From positions 122,001 through 186,000 of the forward strand of contig NC_009420.2 of assembly GCF_000002875.2 (NCBI RefSeq): 64,000 bases of DNA. The letters are read 5' to 3'. The notes under the pieces are model-generated. The model saw only the letters and a list, made by a program, of their open reading frames with translations. It did no database searches and was not told the origin of the DNA. Both the position numbers and the translations under genes were made by a program. Shown here in pieces: positions 22,430-31,326 of the stretch. The stretch comes from Leishmania infantum JPCM5 (lineage: Eukaryota > Euglenozoa > Kinetoplastea > Trypanosomatida > Trypanosomatidae). The stretch's first letter is position 1. Each line of letters begins with the position of its first letter.

Positions 22430-24697
22430 CTAGGCGGTGTCACCGCGGGACAGCATCGACTTTGACACCGCAAACGATGGAAGGAACAGCATCTCGCGCA
22501 GCATATCGTTGCGCGTCGCCGCGATCACATCTCGACACCAGTCGTTCACTGCGAACGAGATACCAAACGTAAGGCTACTCACCGTGAAAGAGAAGGGCAT
22601 CTTGCGGTAGAGGAAGGCAACCGTTTTAGGGCTTTTGAGCAGCGATTGCACGGAGCTCGTGCCCAACTGCGCGTACACGACACGCTCCGCCTGGCGATTA
22701 CGTTTCATGACGTTCAGTGGGTACGTTATCACGGAGCCAGCCAGCCCCGACGTCGCGCCAGCAGCCATATACTGCAAAAAGGTATGGCATCCGAATCGCT
22801 CCTTCAAGTAGTCATATAAGGCGAACCCGATGCCGCCGAGAACACCCACGCCCATCATGGAAAAGTAGCAGCCTTTCCAAAGTGAACCGATGCCGTGACG
22901 TCGAGCCATGGCGCGCAGCAGCCAGAAATATGACTGAAAGCTGGGAACGGCGTTCACAGCGACACGCGTACGCAGAAGATCGAGTGGGTACACGATCGTC
23001 GTCCCAAGCGACGCGGCGGCAGCGCCGGCGGCGAAGTTGGTGTACGGTGTGGCCACATGCGAGTACATTAACCGTTCCGCCAATAACTGAAACATATCGA
23101 AGAAGCAGTACGTTAAGGCACCGTACGGTACCACGCGCAGCATTGTGACGTGGCCCGACGTCCACATGTTCGGACTCTGCTTGACGACTTGGTACAGCAG
23201 CTGCGCTCCCTTCTTTGCCGAGGTTTTCTCGGTCATGCCCACTTGATACAGAATTTTGAGCCGGTCAAAAGGCAAGGAAAAGAACTTGGCCGTGGCGGCA
23301 GCCACCCCGCCGCAGAGGAATGCCTCCGGCAGCGTGACAATGTTGTGGCGCGACGAGTACACGACCGTCGTCTCGTAGTAGTTGCGTGTGCGTCGCTTTA
23401 CAAGATCATTCACAGTGAAGCTCGTCGCGGTGGCAATGGGACCTTTGATCCAGTTCATGGCAAGGCCCTTGTAGAGCCCCTGACGAATCCCTTCCTCCCG
23501 ATACACCGTTCGTAATGCGTCGATGACACTCGAGTAGCGCCGTGGGGTGACCTGCATGCGCCGCCGCACAATATCAAGCGGGTATGTCGCCGACTGCGCG
23601 AGCAAGCCTGCAAATCCGCCAGCTACCAGTCGCTGATATGTTGGGATGTCCTTGTCAGACTTCAGGTTAGACACTTTTACAATGTAGTGCTTAAGCGTCT
23701 CAAAGCACGCAAAGCTGCAGCCCGCGTAGGGCACAATGCCCACAAGCGTAGGGAAAAGGCCGCCGTAGAGGGAGAGAAAGCCTTGCTTAGATGTGGCCTC
23801 TTTGAAAGCAGCGCTATAGCTAGGAAAGCGCCGCTTGCCGGAGCTGCTACGAGCTGCAAATCGGGCACGCATGAGGTCCAGCGGGTAGGTACAGGTAGTC
23901 GAAGTGGCCCCTGCCAGCGAGCCGCTAATAAAACGCAGCGTCACCGCCCGCGCCTCGTCGGACGAGCCGTCTGGATTGCTGCGACTGAACATGAAGCGCA
24001 GCTTGCTGTGGTAGAAGTCGAACGAAGCATAGGTGATAGCCGCGTATGGAACGACACGGAGCATCGTCGCGCCATTGCCGATCCACAAGCCAGTAATGCC
24101 AAACTTTTGCACTGTCTCCACGCCGAGGTAGACAGCCTCGCGCAGGCTAAAGTGACGTGTCGGTTCCACCTGGAAAATGATCTTGACACGGTCACCAGGC
24201 GCGATGACAGTCTTGCTCACAGCGCCAGCGATGCCGCCGGCAGCGAAACTCTCGATGAACCGAATTACTTCCTTAGTGAATGAACGCGGCGCGTTTATAT
24301 TACTTGTGCCTTCGTACCCGTGCTTCACGACGAGGACACTGTACTCGCCGGAGCGGTCGAAATCCAAAAGCTCCTCACCCAGGGACGAAAAAGCGTGACG
24401 ATTCTCGTGGCAGAAGAGCGACCACTGAGGCTCCGTGAGGCCGCCGACGCCGTCTGTGTCGTATCGGAGAACGAGAGCATGCAGTTCGGCGACAGAGAGA
24501 CCGCACAAAGGGGTCACCTTGTCCACAATGGTGTGCACTGGAATTACGAGGATTTCCTCTCCCGAGCTAGATGCAGAGAGGTCATCAGCGGTATCCGGCA
24601 TCACGCTGCTAAATGAGGCATTCGAGGGTGATGCAAGCGAGTTGCCAGTTGCTTCAGTAGCAGGTGTCGAAACGGACGATGAGGTTGTCGACAGCAT
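22430..24697 (-). CDS. Double-length (six-repeat) mitochondrial carrier protein with N-terminal EF-hand-like segment
   Basis: The first ATG is at 24697 (MLSTTSSSVS), the TAG is at 22430-22432, and the product is 755 aa, more than twice the usual carrier length of about 300 aa. Six mitochondrial-carrier signatures are present in order: PGDRVK (Pro167), PLDLMR (272), PLDIVR (373), PFDRLK (476), PLDLLR (571) and PLNVMK (660). Two complete three-repeat, six-helix carriers are therefore fused. In each half repeat 1 is followed by a matching 'TMLRVVPY(A/G)A(I/L)TY..FD' segment, as in the CoA/adenine-nucleotide (SLC25A42/Leu5) branch, so an adenine-nucleotide-like cargo is an inference. The sixth signature has Asn in place of Asp. 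Residues about 80-91 (DTDGVGGLTEPQ) resemble a degenerate EF-hand loop, as in Ca-regulated carriers, but lack the position-12 Glu. It should act in the inner mitochondrial membrane. Confidence 0.9.
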   Translation of the reverse strand: MLSTTSSSVSTPATEATGNSLASPSNASFSSVMPDTADDLSASSSGEEILVIPVHTIVDKVTPLCGLSVAELHALVLRYDTDGVGGLTEPQWSLFCHENRHAFSSLGEELLDFDRSGEYSVLVVKHGYEGTSNINAPRSFTKEVIRFIESFAAGGIAGAVSKTVIAPGDRVKIIFQVEPTRHFSLREAVYLGVETVQKFGITGLWIGNGATMLRVVPYAAITYASFDFYHSKLRFMFSRSNPDGSSDEARAVTLRFISGSLAGATSTTCTYPLDLMRARFAARSSSGKRRFPSYSAAFKEATSKQGFLSLYGGLFPTLVGIVPYAGCSFACFETLKHYIVKVSNLKSDKDIPTYQRLVAGGFAGLLAQSATYPLDIVRRRMQVTPRRYSSVIDALRTVYREEGIRQGLYKGLAMNWIKGPIATATSFTVNDLVKRRTRNYYETTVVYSSRHNIVTLPEAFLCGGVAAATAKFFSLPFDRLKILYQVGMTEKTSAKKGAQLLYQVVKQSPNMWTSGHVTMLRVVPYGALTYCFFDMFQLLAERLMYSHVATPYTNFAAGAAAASLGTTIVYPLDLLRTRVAVNAVPSFQSYFWLLRAMARRHGIGSLWKGCYFSMMGVGVLGGIGFALYDYLKERFGCHTFLQYMAAGATSGLAGSVITYPLNVMKRNRQAERVVYAQLGTSSVQSLLKSPKTVAFLYRKMPFSFTVSSLTFGISFAVNDWCRDVIAATRNDMLREMLFLPSFAVSKSMLSRGDTA

Positions 24698-25441
24698 GAG
24701 CGTGCGCTCCTCGAACAAGGCAGAGAGCACACCTTTACAAAGCGCGTGGAAGAAGCGGGGAAGAGTCAAACTCGCTCTCTACCACCTCTAGAACAAGAGT
24801 CAAGATGCACGACAGAGGCGAAGGAGTAGGGAGCCAAACAAATAAAGTACAAAATGAAATTGGGCAAGCGTACGAGTATGAAGACAGACACAACAAAAAT
24901 ATAGCGTTGAGGCGGACAATTCGAGAACGAAAAAAATACTCAGCACGCGATGCCTGCGCTTGTCAAAATTAATGACTGGAATATGCAACGCGGGTGTGTG
25001 ACCTGTGCGACCTAGTCGTACACCGCTGCAAGATTAATAAAAAGAGGCACAAGATACTCACATACAGGAAAGGGGGAGAGGCAGAGGGGGGAGAAGAGAA
25101 GAGATGTCGTGAAGTTAGCGGAGGTGATCAGTAGGGAGGATATGTATCGGCGCACGCGCGAGTCGCGAAGTTGTGCGTCGTCCCCAAGAAGTCATCGACC
25201 TGACAGAAGGCGCCTCGGAGAGGCTGTGATGCCTTGATGAAAACCCCTCGCAAAGTGGAAACTGCTGAAGCCAAAGACGGTGGCTGCGATTTTGTGCTGA
25301 GCTTTCAGAAAGCTATACATAAAATCCAACGCTCCCAACGGAGGATGTCGGAGGTTCCAAGAAAGTAAAAAGCTGTCCAATTTCACGATGCACCAACAGA
25401 TGGTGCGCTGGAGCACAAGTGAAGCAATGGGGACCTCAACC
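24698..25441. other. Intergenic/UTR region
   Basis: No gene is seen. Purine-rich plus strand; it separates the carrier from the GAF-like gene. Confidence 0.6.
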
Positions 25442-26776
25442 TCAGTGTAGACGCTCGAGACTATCCATGTAAGCGTCTAGTTCCGATTTCATGGCGCCAT
25501 ATTCACGCTTGTAGTCCCATGCATCCAATTCATACAGACGCAGCCTATCGGCTGTGGCAGCAAGCTCACGGCGTGTGGCAGCCAGTTCGCTTCTTGCTAC
25601 TTTCAAGTCCTGCTGGGTACCGCGGTCCAACTCTAGCAGGTCAACATTGTCCAGCATATTTTTCTTCCAGCACGATTGCAAATTTTCAACGTAAGCTTTG
25701 ATTTCCAGCAGCGATGGCATATGTGTCACACCAGGAGCAAAAGGTTTCGTATTGTGTGTCGGTCGACTCTCGCGGTGAATCAGAATCTCTGGAGCACGCG
25801 CGCTGATCTTCCGCGACAGCTGAGAAACCGCTCGTGCCGCATACTCCGGGTTCTCGGATGCCTGCTTTCCCGTCTCCCCACGCATTGGCACCATGCCACG
25901 CTCTATGGGAGGCAATACTACAGGGCAGTACGGCTCAAACGGCGCAATAATGAGCTGCGTTGACGGGTCGTAAAATGTCTCAAGGAAGTTGATCTGCGGA
26001 ATACGGGACATTAGCTCGCCGCAGAAGAGCGAAGCAAAGTAGAGTGTATATTCGTCGCTTTCACTAAACGGAAAAAAAACATGCTCCCTTCGCTCCACGT
26101 GAATTGTTGCGATAGGCTCGCCAGGTCCGCCTTCAGGGAGGAGTTTGTGAACTGGAAATACTAGAACGGCGCTCTTTCTCCCAACTTCGTCCACGTTGCG
26201 GTTCAACGCAATGGAGCTGCCGAGAACCTCAGCATCTGCGCTGCCAAGGCATCTATGATGAACCTGTGGAGGTGGAAAAGCCAACTTTCGCGACACGTTC
26301 GCGATCGAAAACATATCAACACCACGCTTCACAAAAATATGGCCGTGTGAACCACGAAGCAGACGCGTGGTCCCTTCCAGCAGGTTGTAAAGCGAGCAGC
26401 AAACCGATTGCGAGATCTCGGAAGACACGAAAACCTTTGGATCTCCCATTTTCTTACATGTAGCAGAGAAAGTGCCGCACCCTCGTATTTGCTTCCGCGT
26501 TGCCGTCAAAGGTGTGAGAGACTTTGGTAGCTGCAACTTGGAGGGGCCTCGTCTACCCCCGCCTCCAATGCCCTCGGCGCCGTCGATGTTCCGTGAAAAA
26601 GGAGACAGAACTGGGCCAGATTGTGATTCCTGATCGATGCGAGACAATTCGCCTGCCGCCACGCGCAGGCGCTTTGTAAGTGGTTCCAGCTCATCCGCGC
26701 GCAAGCTTCCATTTGCTGCGAGTAGCCGATCAATTATATTTGCCACCAGGCAAATTTCCTCCTTGATATTCTCCAT
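25442..26776 (-). CDS. GAF-like domain and C-terminal coiled-coil protein
   Basis: The start is taken at the ATG at 26776 (MENIKEEICLVANIIDRLLA), with TGA at 25442-25444, giving 444 aa. The 54 codons upstream (frame to 26938) look like 5'UTR. Residues about 125-270 have the sequence pattern of a GAF fold: a helix with SLYNLLEGTTRLL, strands around GHIFVKRG, a core ending SAVLVFPVHKL, then EPIATIHVERR and a final helix YTLYFASLFCGELMSR. The C-terminal 90 residues are a heptad-rich coiled coil (DLKVARSELAATRRELAATA). GAF domains bind cyclic nucleotides or other small ligands, or act as dimerisation modules; no ligand residues can be assigned here. Coiled-coil proteins with a single GAF-like domain are common in flagellar and basal-body proteomes, so a cytoskeletal role is possible but unproven. 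Codons are more A/T-ending than in distal genes. Confidence 0.78.
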   Translation of the reverse strand: MENIKEEICLVANIIDRLLAANGSLRADELEPLTKRLRVAAGELSRIDQESQSGPVLSPFSRNIDGAEGIGGGGRRGPSKLQLPKSLTPLTATRKQIRGCGTFSATCKKMGDPKVFVSSEISQSVCCSLYNLLEGTTRLLRGSHGHIFVKRGVDMFSIANVSRKLAFPPPQVHHRCLGSADAEVLGSSIALNRNVDEVGRKSAVLVFPVHKLLPEGGPGEPIATIHVERREHVFFPFSESDEYTLYFASLFCGELMSRIPQINFLETFYDPSTQLIIAPFEPYCPVVLPPIERGMVPMRGETGKQASENPEYAARAVSQLSRKISARAPEILIHRESRPTHNTKPFAPGVTHMPSLLEIKAYVENLQSCWKKNMLDNVDLLELDRGTQQDLKVARSELAATRRELAATADRLRLYELDAWDYKREYGAMKSELDAYMDSLERLH

Positions 26777-27694
26777 TCCACTGTACTTTTGTTTCTGCGC
26801 GGAACATGTCAGGAAGAGTGAATGCTCCTGTTTTGCCGTGACGGAGCAACGTTGAGAGTGGTTCTTTTCGCGGTGCCTTGCAAGCAAAAGGAAACAAAAA
26901 CGCGAGATTTGAAGTAAGTCAACTTTTTTTGTTGGCACACGTCATACACTGTGTTCCCTGGCGAACAGCATCAGCAACATTTTTTCGTGTTTTTACTGCT
27001 TGGAGTCATTGCCTCTTTTTTTCGCTTTCTTGCGAAGCGAAAAAAGCGCAACAAAATACATTTCAACGACTTGGTTTTTGCCAGAATAAGTGCGCATCTG
27101 GTGTCTTCATGAATGAATAGGAGACACAGACAATCATCACCGCAGACAACCAGTACTACATAGATCGGAAGTTGCTACTTCATGTAAAGCAAAACAGCTT
27201 GATTACTACAAACTCCGGCAGCTCGCGAGCATTTCGGACGACACGAAACCTCGCACATCAACGACAACGGGAATCGGAATACACAGACCTCTTTCTTCAA
27301 ATCCCTTGCAACGTGAAGCAAAAGTCTCAAATCGCATTGTCGTGATAAAATGGTGATGCGCGCTGCCTCCTATCAACTCAACTCTCTACTTGTACTCCCA
27401 TGGAGGAAAAAGCCGGTGATATAACATGAGAACAAGAAAAGGGGAAAACCCACACTCACAGAACATAGGGCCAGTATATAGAGAGCACTCGCTGTGCTGA
27501 GCTGGTGCATGAAAACATGTATATAGAAAGTGGTCGACGAATAACAGAGCTTCATATCTTCAAGCCTTCAAGCCAAGCAATGAAATCAAAACAGGGAAAC
27601 GTAATTAGCGATTTCGCACAGAACGACACAACAGCGAAACACCAAAGGCAACGAACAGTTAAAAAAGGTGTTCAGCCAAGCAGAACAATATGAT
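26777..27694. other. Intergenic/UTR region
   Basis: No gene is seen. AT content is higher than in distal intergenic regions. It contains the 5' flank of the GAF-like gene and the 3'UTR of PP2C. Confidence 0.6.
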
Positions 27695-28591
27695 TTAGCA
27701 CTTGAAAAATGGCGGCTTGAATTCGACCACGATGATAGTCATGTTGTCGGTACCGGCCTTCACCGAGTTCGATTGGGCGAGGCAGCGATCAAGAACCTGC
27801 TCACAGACAAGGCTAATGTCTACGGCAACAGGGTGCCCGTTCTTGTCAATGTCATTGTTTTGAATCAATGTTTTCACAAGTTCGCAGCACTCTTCATTGG
27901 ACAGCACATCCCATATGCCATCGCATCCGATTACTATGAACTCATCGTCACTTCGTGACGGTGTTATCGTGATATCGGGACAGGCAGTGACGGCCTGATC
28001 CACCCAACTCTTCGCAGCGCAAGATTTGAAGTCGACATCGCCCAAGGCCCGACTGACAGCCAGCGTCATGTTGACCCGACCATTTTCTACATGGCACCCA
28101 GCAGCAACGATTCTCGCCTCCTCGGCAGGGACCGAAGGCTTGTGGTCTACACTGAGGGGAACAGCCTTGCCACCGCGATATAGCACGGCGCGGCTATCAC
28201 CAGCGTTTGCGCAAACGATTTGCTGATTGGACAAATAAACACAGTTTGCCGTGGTGCCGCTGGACACAAACTTCTTGCAAATTTGCTTGTCGACTTCTTG
28301 GAAAGAAACCTCAAACGCCTTCGCGACGTCATCCTTGTATATAGCAATATTCTTGAGCAACTCATCTAGCATGTGTGCCCTACAGTAGCGTGACGCCTCA
28401 TCTGATTGATGGCCGTCAAAAACGCCGAAGAAAGCCTGGTCCTTGTTACCATTTAGATTCAGCTGCGCTACATGAGCGTCCTCCATAGACTTTCTCCACC
28501 CCTGCATACTGCAGCACCCCACTCGCAGGTGTGACGTCTCGAACACAGTCGAGAATTTCTGAGTCTCCGGCTTCGCGAGCATATCACCCAT
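27695..28591 (-). CDS. PP2C-family protein phosphatase (PPM)
   Basis: The start is the first ATG at 28591 (MGDMLAKPETQ), with TAA at 27695-27697, giving 298 aa, a minimal PP2C catalytic domain. PP2Cs are Mn/Mg-dependent Ser/Thr phosphatases. Metal-ligand motifs are present: RKSMEDAH (Glu36, Asp37), FFGVFDGH (Asp59, Gly60), FIVIGCDGIWDVLS (Asp224) and GTDNMTIIVV (Asp282). TLAVSRALGD and ANAGDSRAVL are also canonical. One oddity is that DGH is followed by QSD in place of the usual GG. The N-terminus MG..L.KP, followed by a conserved entry into the domain, resembles other trypanosomatid PP2Cs. Its Gly2 could be myristoylated, but position 6 is Ala, so that is weak. Codon use is AT3-richer than in distal genes. 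Confidence 0.93.
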   Translation of the reverse strand: MGDMLAKPETQKFSTVFETSHLRVGCCSMQGWRKSMEDAHVAQLNLNGNKDQAFFGVFDGHQSDEASRYCRAHMLDELLKNIAIYKDDVAKAFEVSFQEVDKQICKKFVSSGTTANCVYLSNQQIVCANAGDSRAVLYRGGKAVPLSVDHKPSVPAEEARIVAAGCHVENGRVNMTLAVSRALGDVDFKSCAAKSWVDQAVTACPDITITPSRSDDEFIVIGCDGIWDVLSNEECCELVKTLIQNNDIDKNGHPVAVDISLVCEQVLDRCLAQSNSVKAGTDNMTIIVVEFKPPFFKC

Positions 28592-29177
28592 TTTTTGCTG
28601 TCGGTAAAGAGCGAGTACTGATTGTGTCAAGGCTGCGTGTCAGGTGGATATACAAGAAGTGACACACACCCACTTATACTTGCAAGTGTGATCAGGCCGA
28701 TATACAAAGGGGTGGTAACAAAGAGAGCAAAAGCGAGGCAGCCAGTAAGAGCGAGAATATATATATATATATAATATGGAAAGCACATTTGGGGGAACGA
28801 AAAGAAAGACACCGCACAGCGCAGAACGGACTGGTGGTAATTTCATGCTTTTTCAACAGTACAGTTTTTTTTTTACAGTCAAATCTAGCCGAAAGTCTCA
28901 CTCGGGATAACAAACGGCGAATCAGGGCTTACAACCCGACATTCACAGCGACAAAGTCCTCCAGACAATAGTAGCTACAGCAGCGCTACCACGATAGAGG
29001 AGAAAGCAACAACAAAAAACAAAAGCAACTCACTGCCTCAATAATCCAGTATGTCCGTGCTGCCGAGAAAGAAACCTATACCACTCAACAAACATACCGG
29101 TAAGCAGTCTACAGGCAGGAACTTACTTGGAAAGATTCAGTGAGAATACCGAAATAGAAGCAGTCGAAGAACCTTAA
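28592..29177. other. Intergenic/UTR region with AT microsatellite
   Basis: No gene is seen. It contains an AT repeat at 28757-28773 and the expected splice tract of PP2C on the minus strand. Confidence 0.6.
28757..28773. repeat. (AT)n microsatellite
   Basis: About eight AT units lie between PP2C and SmD3, in the probable 5' flank of PP2C. Confidence 0.9.
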
Positions 29178-29603
29178 TCAGCGCAATTTTTTGCGCAGCT
29201 GCTTGCTCTTGTCGTTCTTGGGTTGTGCCTTCTTGATGCGAAGCGGTCGTGGGGCGGGCACGACTGGTCGGAGGGCAGGTACGTGCTTCAGCGACTTCTT
29301 GAGTTCCTGTTGCACCGACTCTCGGCGCCACTGCAGAGAGGGCGCTGCCTTCATCTCTGAAGGCAGTAAAATGATTCGTATTTTTGAGCCACGAACAGTA
29401 ACCCGCTCGTAAAACCCGAAACTGGAATCTTTTGCGTGGTGCCGAACATCAACCAGCTCAATGTTTCCTCGTGAAACATCGAAAGCTGCCAGTGTTCCTT
29501 TGTACAGATCACCCTCGACGGTTTCCACCGTCACCCTCGAGTGCAGGGCCTCAAAAACTAAAGAAGAAGGAATATCCTTCGTGGCGTTTGAAGTGTCTGC
29601 CAT
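29178..29603 (-). CDS. SMD3: Small nuclear ribonucleoprotein Sm-D3
   Basis: The start is taken at the ATG at 29603 (MADTSNATKDIPSSLVFEAL), with TGA at 29178-29180, giving 141 aa. The upstream frame begins without ATG and looks like leader. The Sm1 motif spans about residues 17-50 (VTVETVEGDLYKGTLAAFD, NIEL) and the Sm2 motif about 67-81 (VTVRGSKIRIILLPSEM). The SmD3 wording 'VRGSKIR.I.LP' and the N-terminal 'IP..L..EA..H.VTVE' separate it from SmD1, SmD2 and SmB. The tail is basic (KKSLKH, PLRIKKAQPKNDKSKQLRKK). It is part of the heptameric ring on U1, U2, U4 and U5 snRNAs, and in trypanosomatids serves mainly trans-splicing. It is the first gene of the left-going array, next to the strand-switch region. 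Confidence 0.92.
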   Translation of the reverse strand: MADTSNATKDIPSSLVFEALHSRVTVETVEGDLYKGTLAAFDVSRGNIELVDVRHHAKDSSFGFYERVTVRGSKIRIILLPSEMKAAPSLQWRRESVQQELKKSLKHVPALRPVVPAPRPLRIKKAQPKNDKSKQLRKKLR

Positions 29604-30693
29604 TCTGGCAGCGGTGGCCAGGCGGGTTTCTTGGCAGTCGAAAAGGTACAGAAAAATTTGCGAAGCAGAAAAAGTGTTCGGCATATGAAGTGTGAGGAAA
29701 ACTGCGCCCCCCTAGCATCTCGAATGCCGCATTTGTGAGGCGATCGACTTCTTCGCCCAAAGGCTGAAGGAGAGAAAGAGGGCGGCTACCCAAAACAATG
29801 AGCGCCTCGATGCTGAGAATTCTGCTATGCGTGCTCTGGAAGAGTCATGTGCGCGTTGCAGAATCCTCTTGGTCAGATTTTTTTTTCTTTTGAGGGTGAG
29901 AGCCTCCGCAGATCATTCCGCACCACCGTTTGCAAGCTGAACCCTCGTAGCTCCATTCTAGATCACGTGAAACCGCAGCAAAGTTGATAGAGGAGTAGCA
30001 AGTTAGGTCAAACGAGGACTATATAAAGGCAAAAGGGCCCCCTATTTATGTCGCGGCGAAGGGGAAAAGCGATCAGCGCAATGGTAAAGCAATTCCAACA
30101 CAGCCCCTAACAACAGAAACAGACGCATGCAGCCGCCTTTGGGGGGGGGACAAAGGGCCCGAGAGGGGGGATGACAGATCGTGCAAGGTCGCACCGCGCA
30201 AAGTCGAGGGGGAGTAATTTGGGTGAGGGTTTGATACCGAGAACTCCGCGAAAAGAGATAATACCCCAGTGAGCTTGCAGCAAACAGGCTTCCTTGTGCT
30301 TACACAGCGCGGGCTCTGCTTTTCTGCCCTTGGGCAGCCCATCCCTTCCCCATTCTCGCCCCATCACGTGCGAGAATGGGTAGCGCTTTTCTGACAAACA
30401 ACGAAAGCCCACGCATAAGAGGCTACGCCCTCTAAAGCGCTTAAAAGCATCAGAATCACTGATCTTACTTCCACAGAGGACTTCACGTTGAATTTCAACG
30501 GAGCAAAAGTAGTTGCAGTGCATGCCGCTTCCGCTCATCTACTTCCCAGCGACGTTTCAACTCCCCTGCTTCTTTCTCGTCTTACCTTTGTGCCTTTGGG
30601 TGAAATGTTCTTGCGCACAAAATGTCTAGCAAAAAGCCACTACGAGGTAAGAAAAAGGGCTGAATTCGCCTGCATGGTGCTGGGTGCTGCAGA
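29604..30693. promoter_or_regulatory. Divergent strand-switch region, predicted Pol II transcription start zone
   Basis: All genes to the left are on the minus strand and all genes to the right on the plus strand, so this gap separates two divergent polycistronic units. In trypanosomatids divergent strand-switch regions are where Pol II initiates broadly, without TATA-type promoters, and are marked by acetylated or variant histones. The sequence carries clustered G-tracts (G9 at 30141-30149, G3 at 30155-30157, G6 at 30165-30170, G5 at 30208-30212, then two GGG near 30221 and 30227). Such G/GT-rich elements are associated with start regions. No ORF here looks coding. Confidence 0.75.
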
Positions 30694-31326
30694 ATGAGCT
30701 TCTTTGACTTCTCAGCAAGCTCTTCTGAGAGCAGCAGTCAGTCGGACAACAGCAGCAAGGTGGATGACCGGATCAAGCTTACGTACGCTGAAACAGTGGT
30801 TTCTTTGGCAACTGCTGTTGGCCTCGTGATCATTGTTTTGCTGGATCTTCTTTACAGAAGCACCTCCCGTCATGCAATGCTTCTCAGAGTTCAACGCGAA
30901 ACGCGTTTTGACGGTGCCTATATTCTTGGTAAACCAGAAGGAAACCGTGCGCGAATCATTTTGGAAAATGGGCTGAAGACACATGAGTTTCGTATCCGCC
31001 ACCCTCCTCAGTACTCAAGAGTGGTTCCCGCCGTCGTCTCGGATTCGCGCGACGCAAAGCAAGACTGTGTTGAGATGCTTAGCAAAGTACGCTCAATACT
31101 TTCTAAGTCGTACGGAAGATGCGCGGAATTGATGTCCATGCGCTGCTGTCTTGCCTGTGTCACAGGCGCTCTTCCAGGTGAGCAGTCAGAGCGTTTTCTT
31201 CGAATATATGAAAGGGTCATGTTTTGCTCACACCGGGTGAACGGAGACGAGAAGCTTGTCACATCAGATGATATACGCTACATGCATGCCTTCTACTATA
31301 ATAATGTACTCAAAGTTCTGCAATGA
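30694..31326 (+). CDS. Hypothetical protein with one transmembrane helix
   Basis: The ATG is at 30694, the TGA at 31324-31326, and the product is 210 aa. No family is recognised with confidence. Residues 1-24 are Ser-rich and probably disordered. One hydrophobic helix spans about residues 33-54 (ETVVSLATAVGLVIIVLLDLLY), followed by Arg/Lys, so the N-terminus probably faces the lumen or outside with a cytosolic C-terminal domain, or the reverse. The C-terminal domain is mixed alpha/beta with several Cys (RCAELMSMRCCLACVTG) and ends YMHAFYYNNVLKVLQ. The overall plan, a short N-tail, one TM and a soluble domain with 'R..ERV', loosely recalls C1orf43/NICE-3 proteins, but this is weak. It is the first gene of the right-going array. 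Codons are clearly A/T-richer than in distal genes. Confidence 0.8.
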   Translation: MSFFDFSASSSESSSQSDNSSKVDDRIKLTYAETVVSLATAVGLVIIVLLDLLYRSTSRHAMLLRVQRETRFDGAYILGKPEGNRARIILENGLKTHEFRIRHPPQYSRVVPAVVSDSRDAKQDCVEMLSKVRSILSKSYGRCAELMSMRCCLACVTGALPGEQSERFLRIYERVMFCSHRVNGDEKLVTSDDIRYMHAFYYNNVLKVLQ

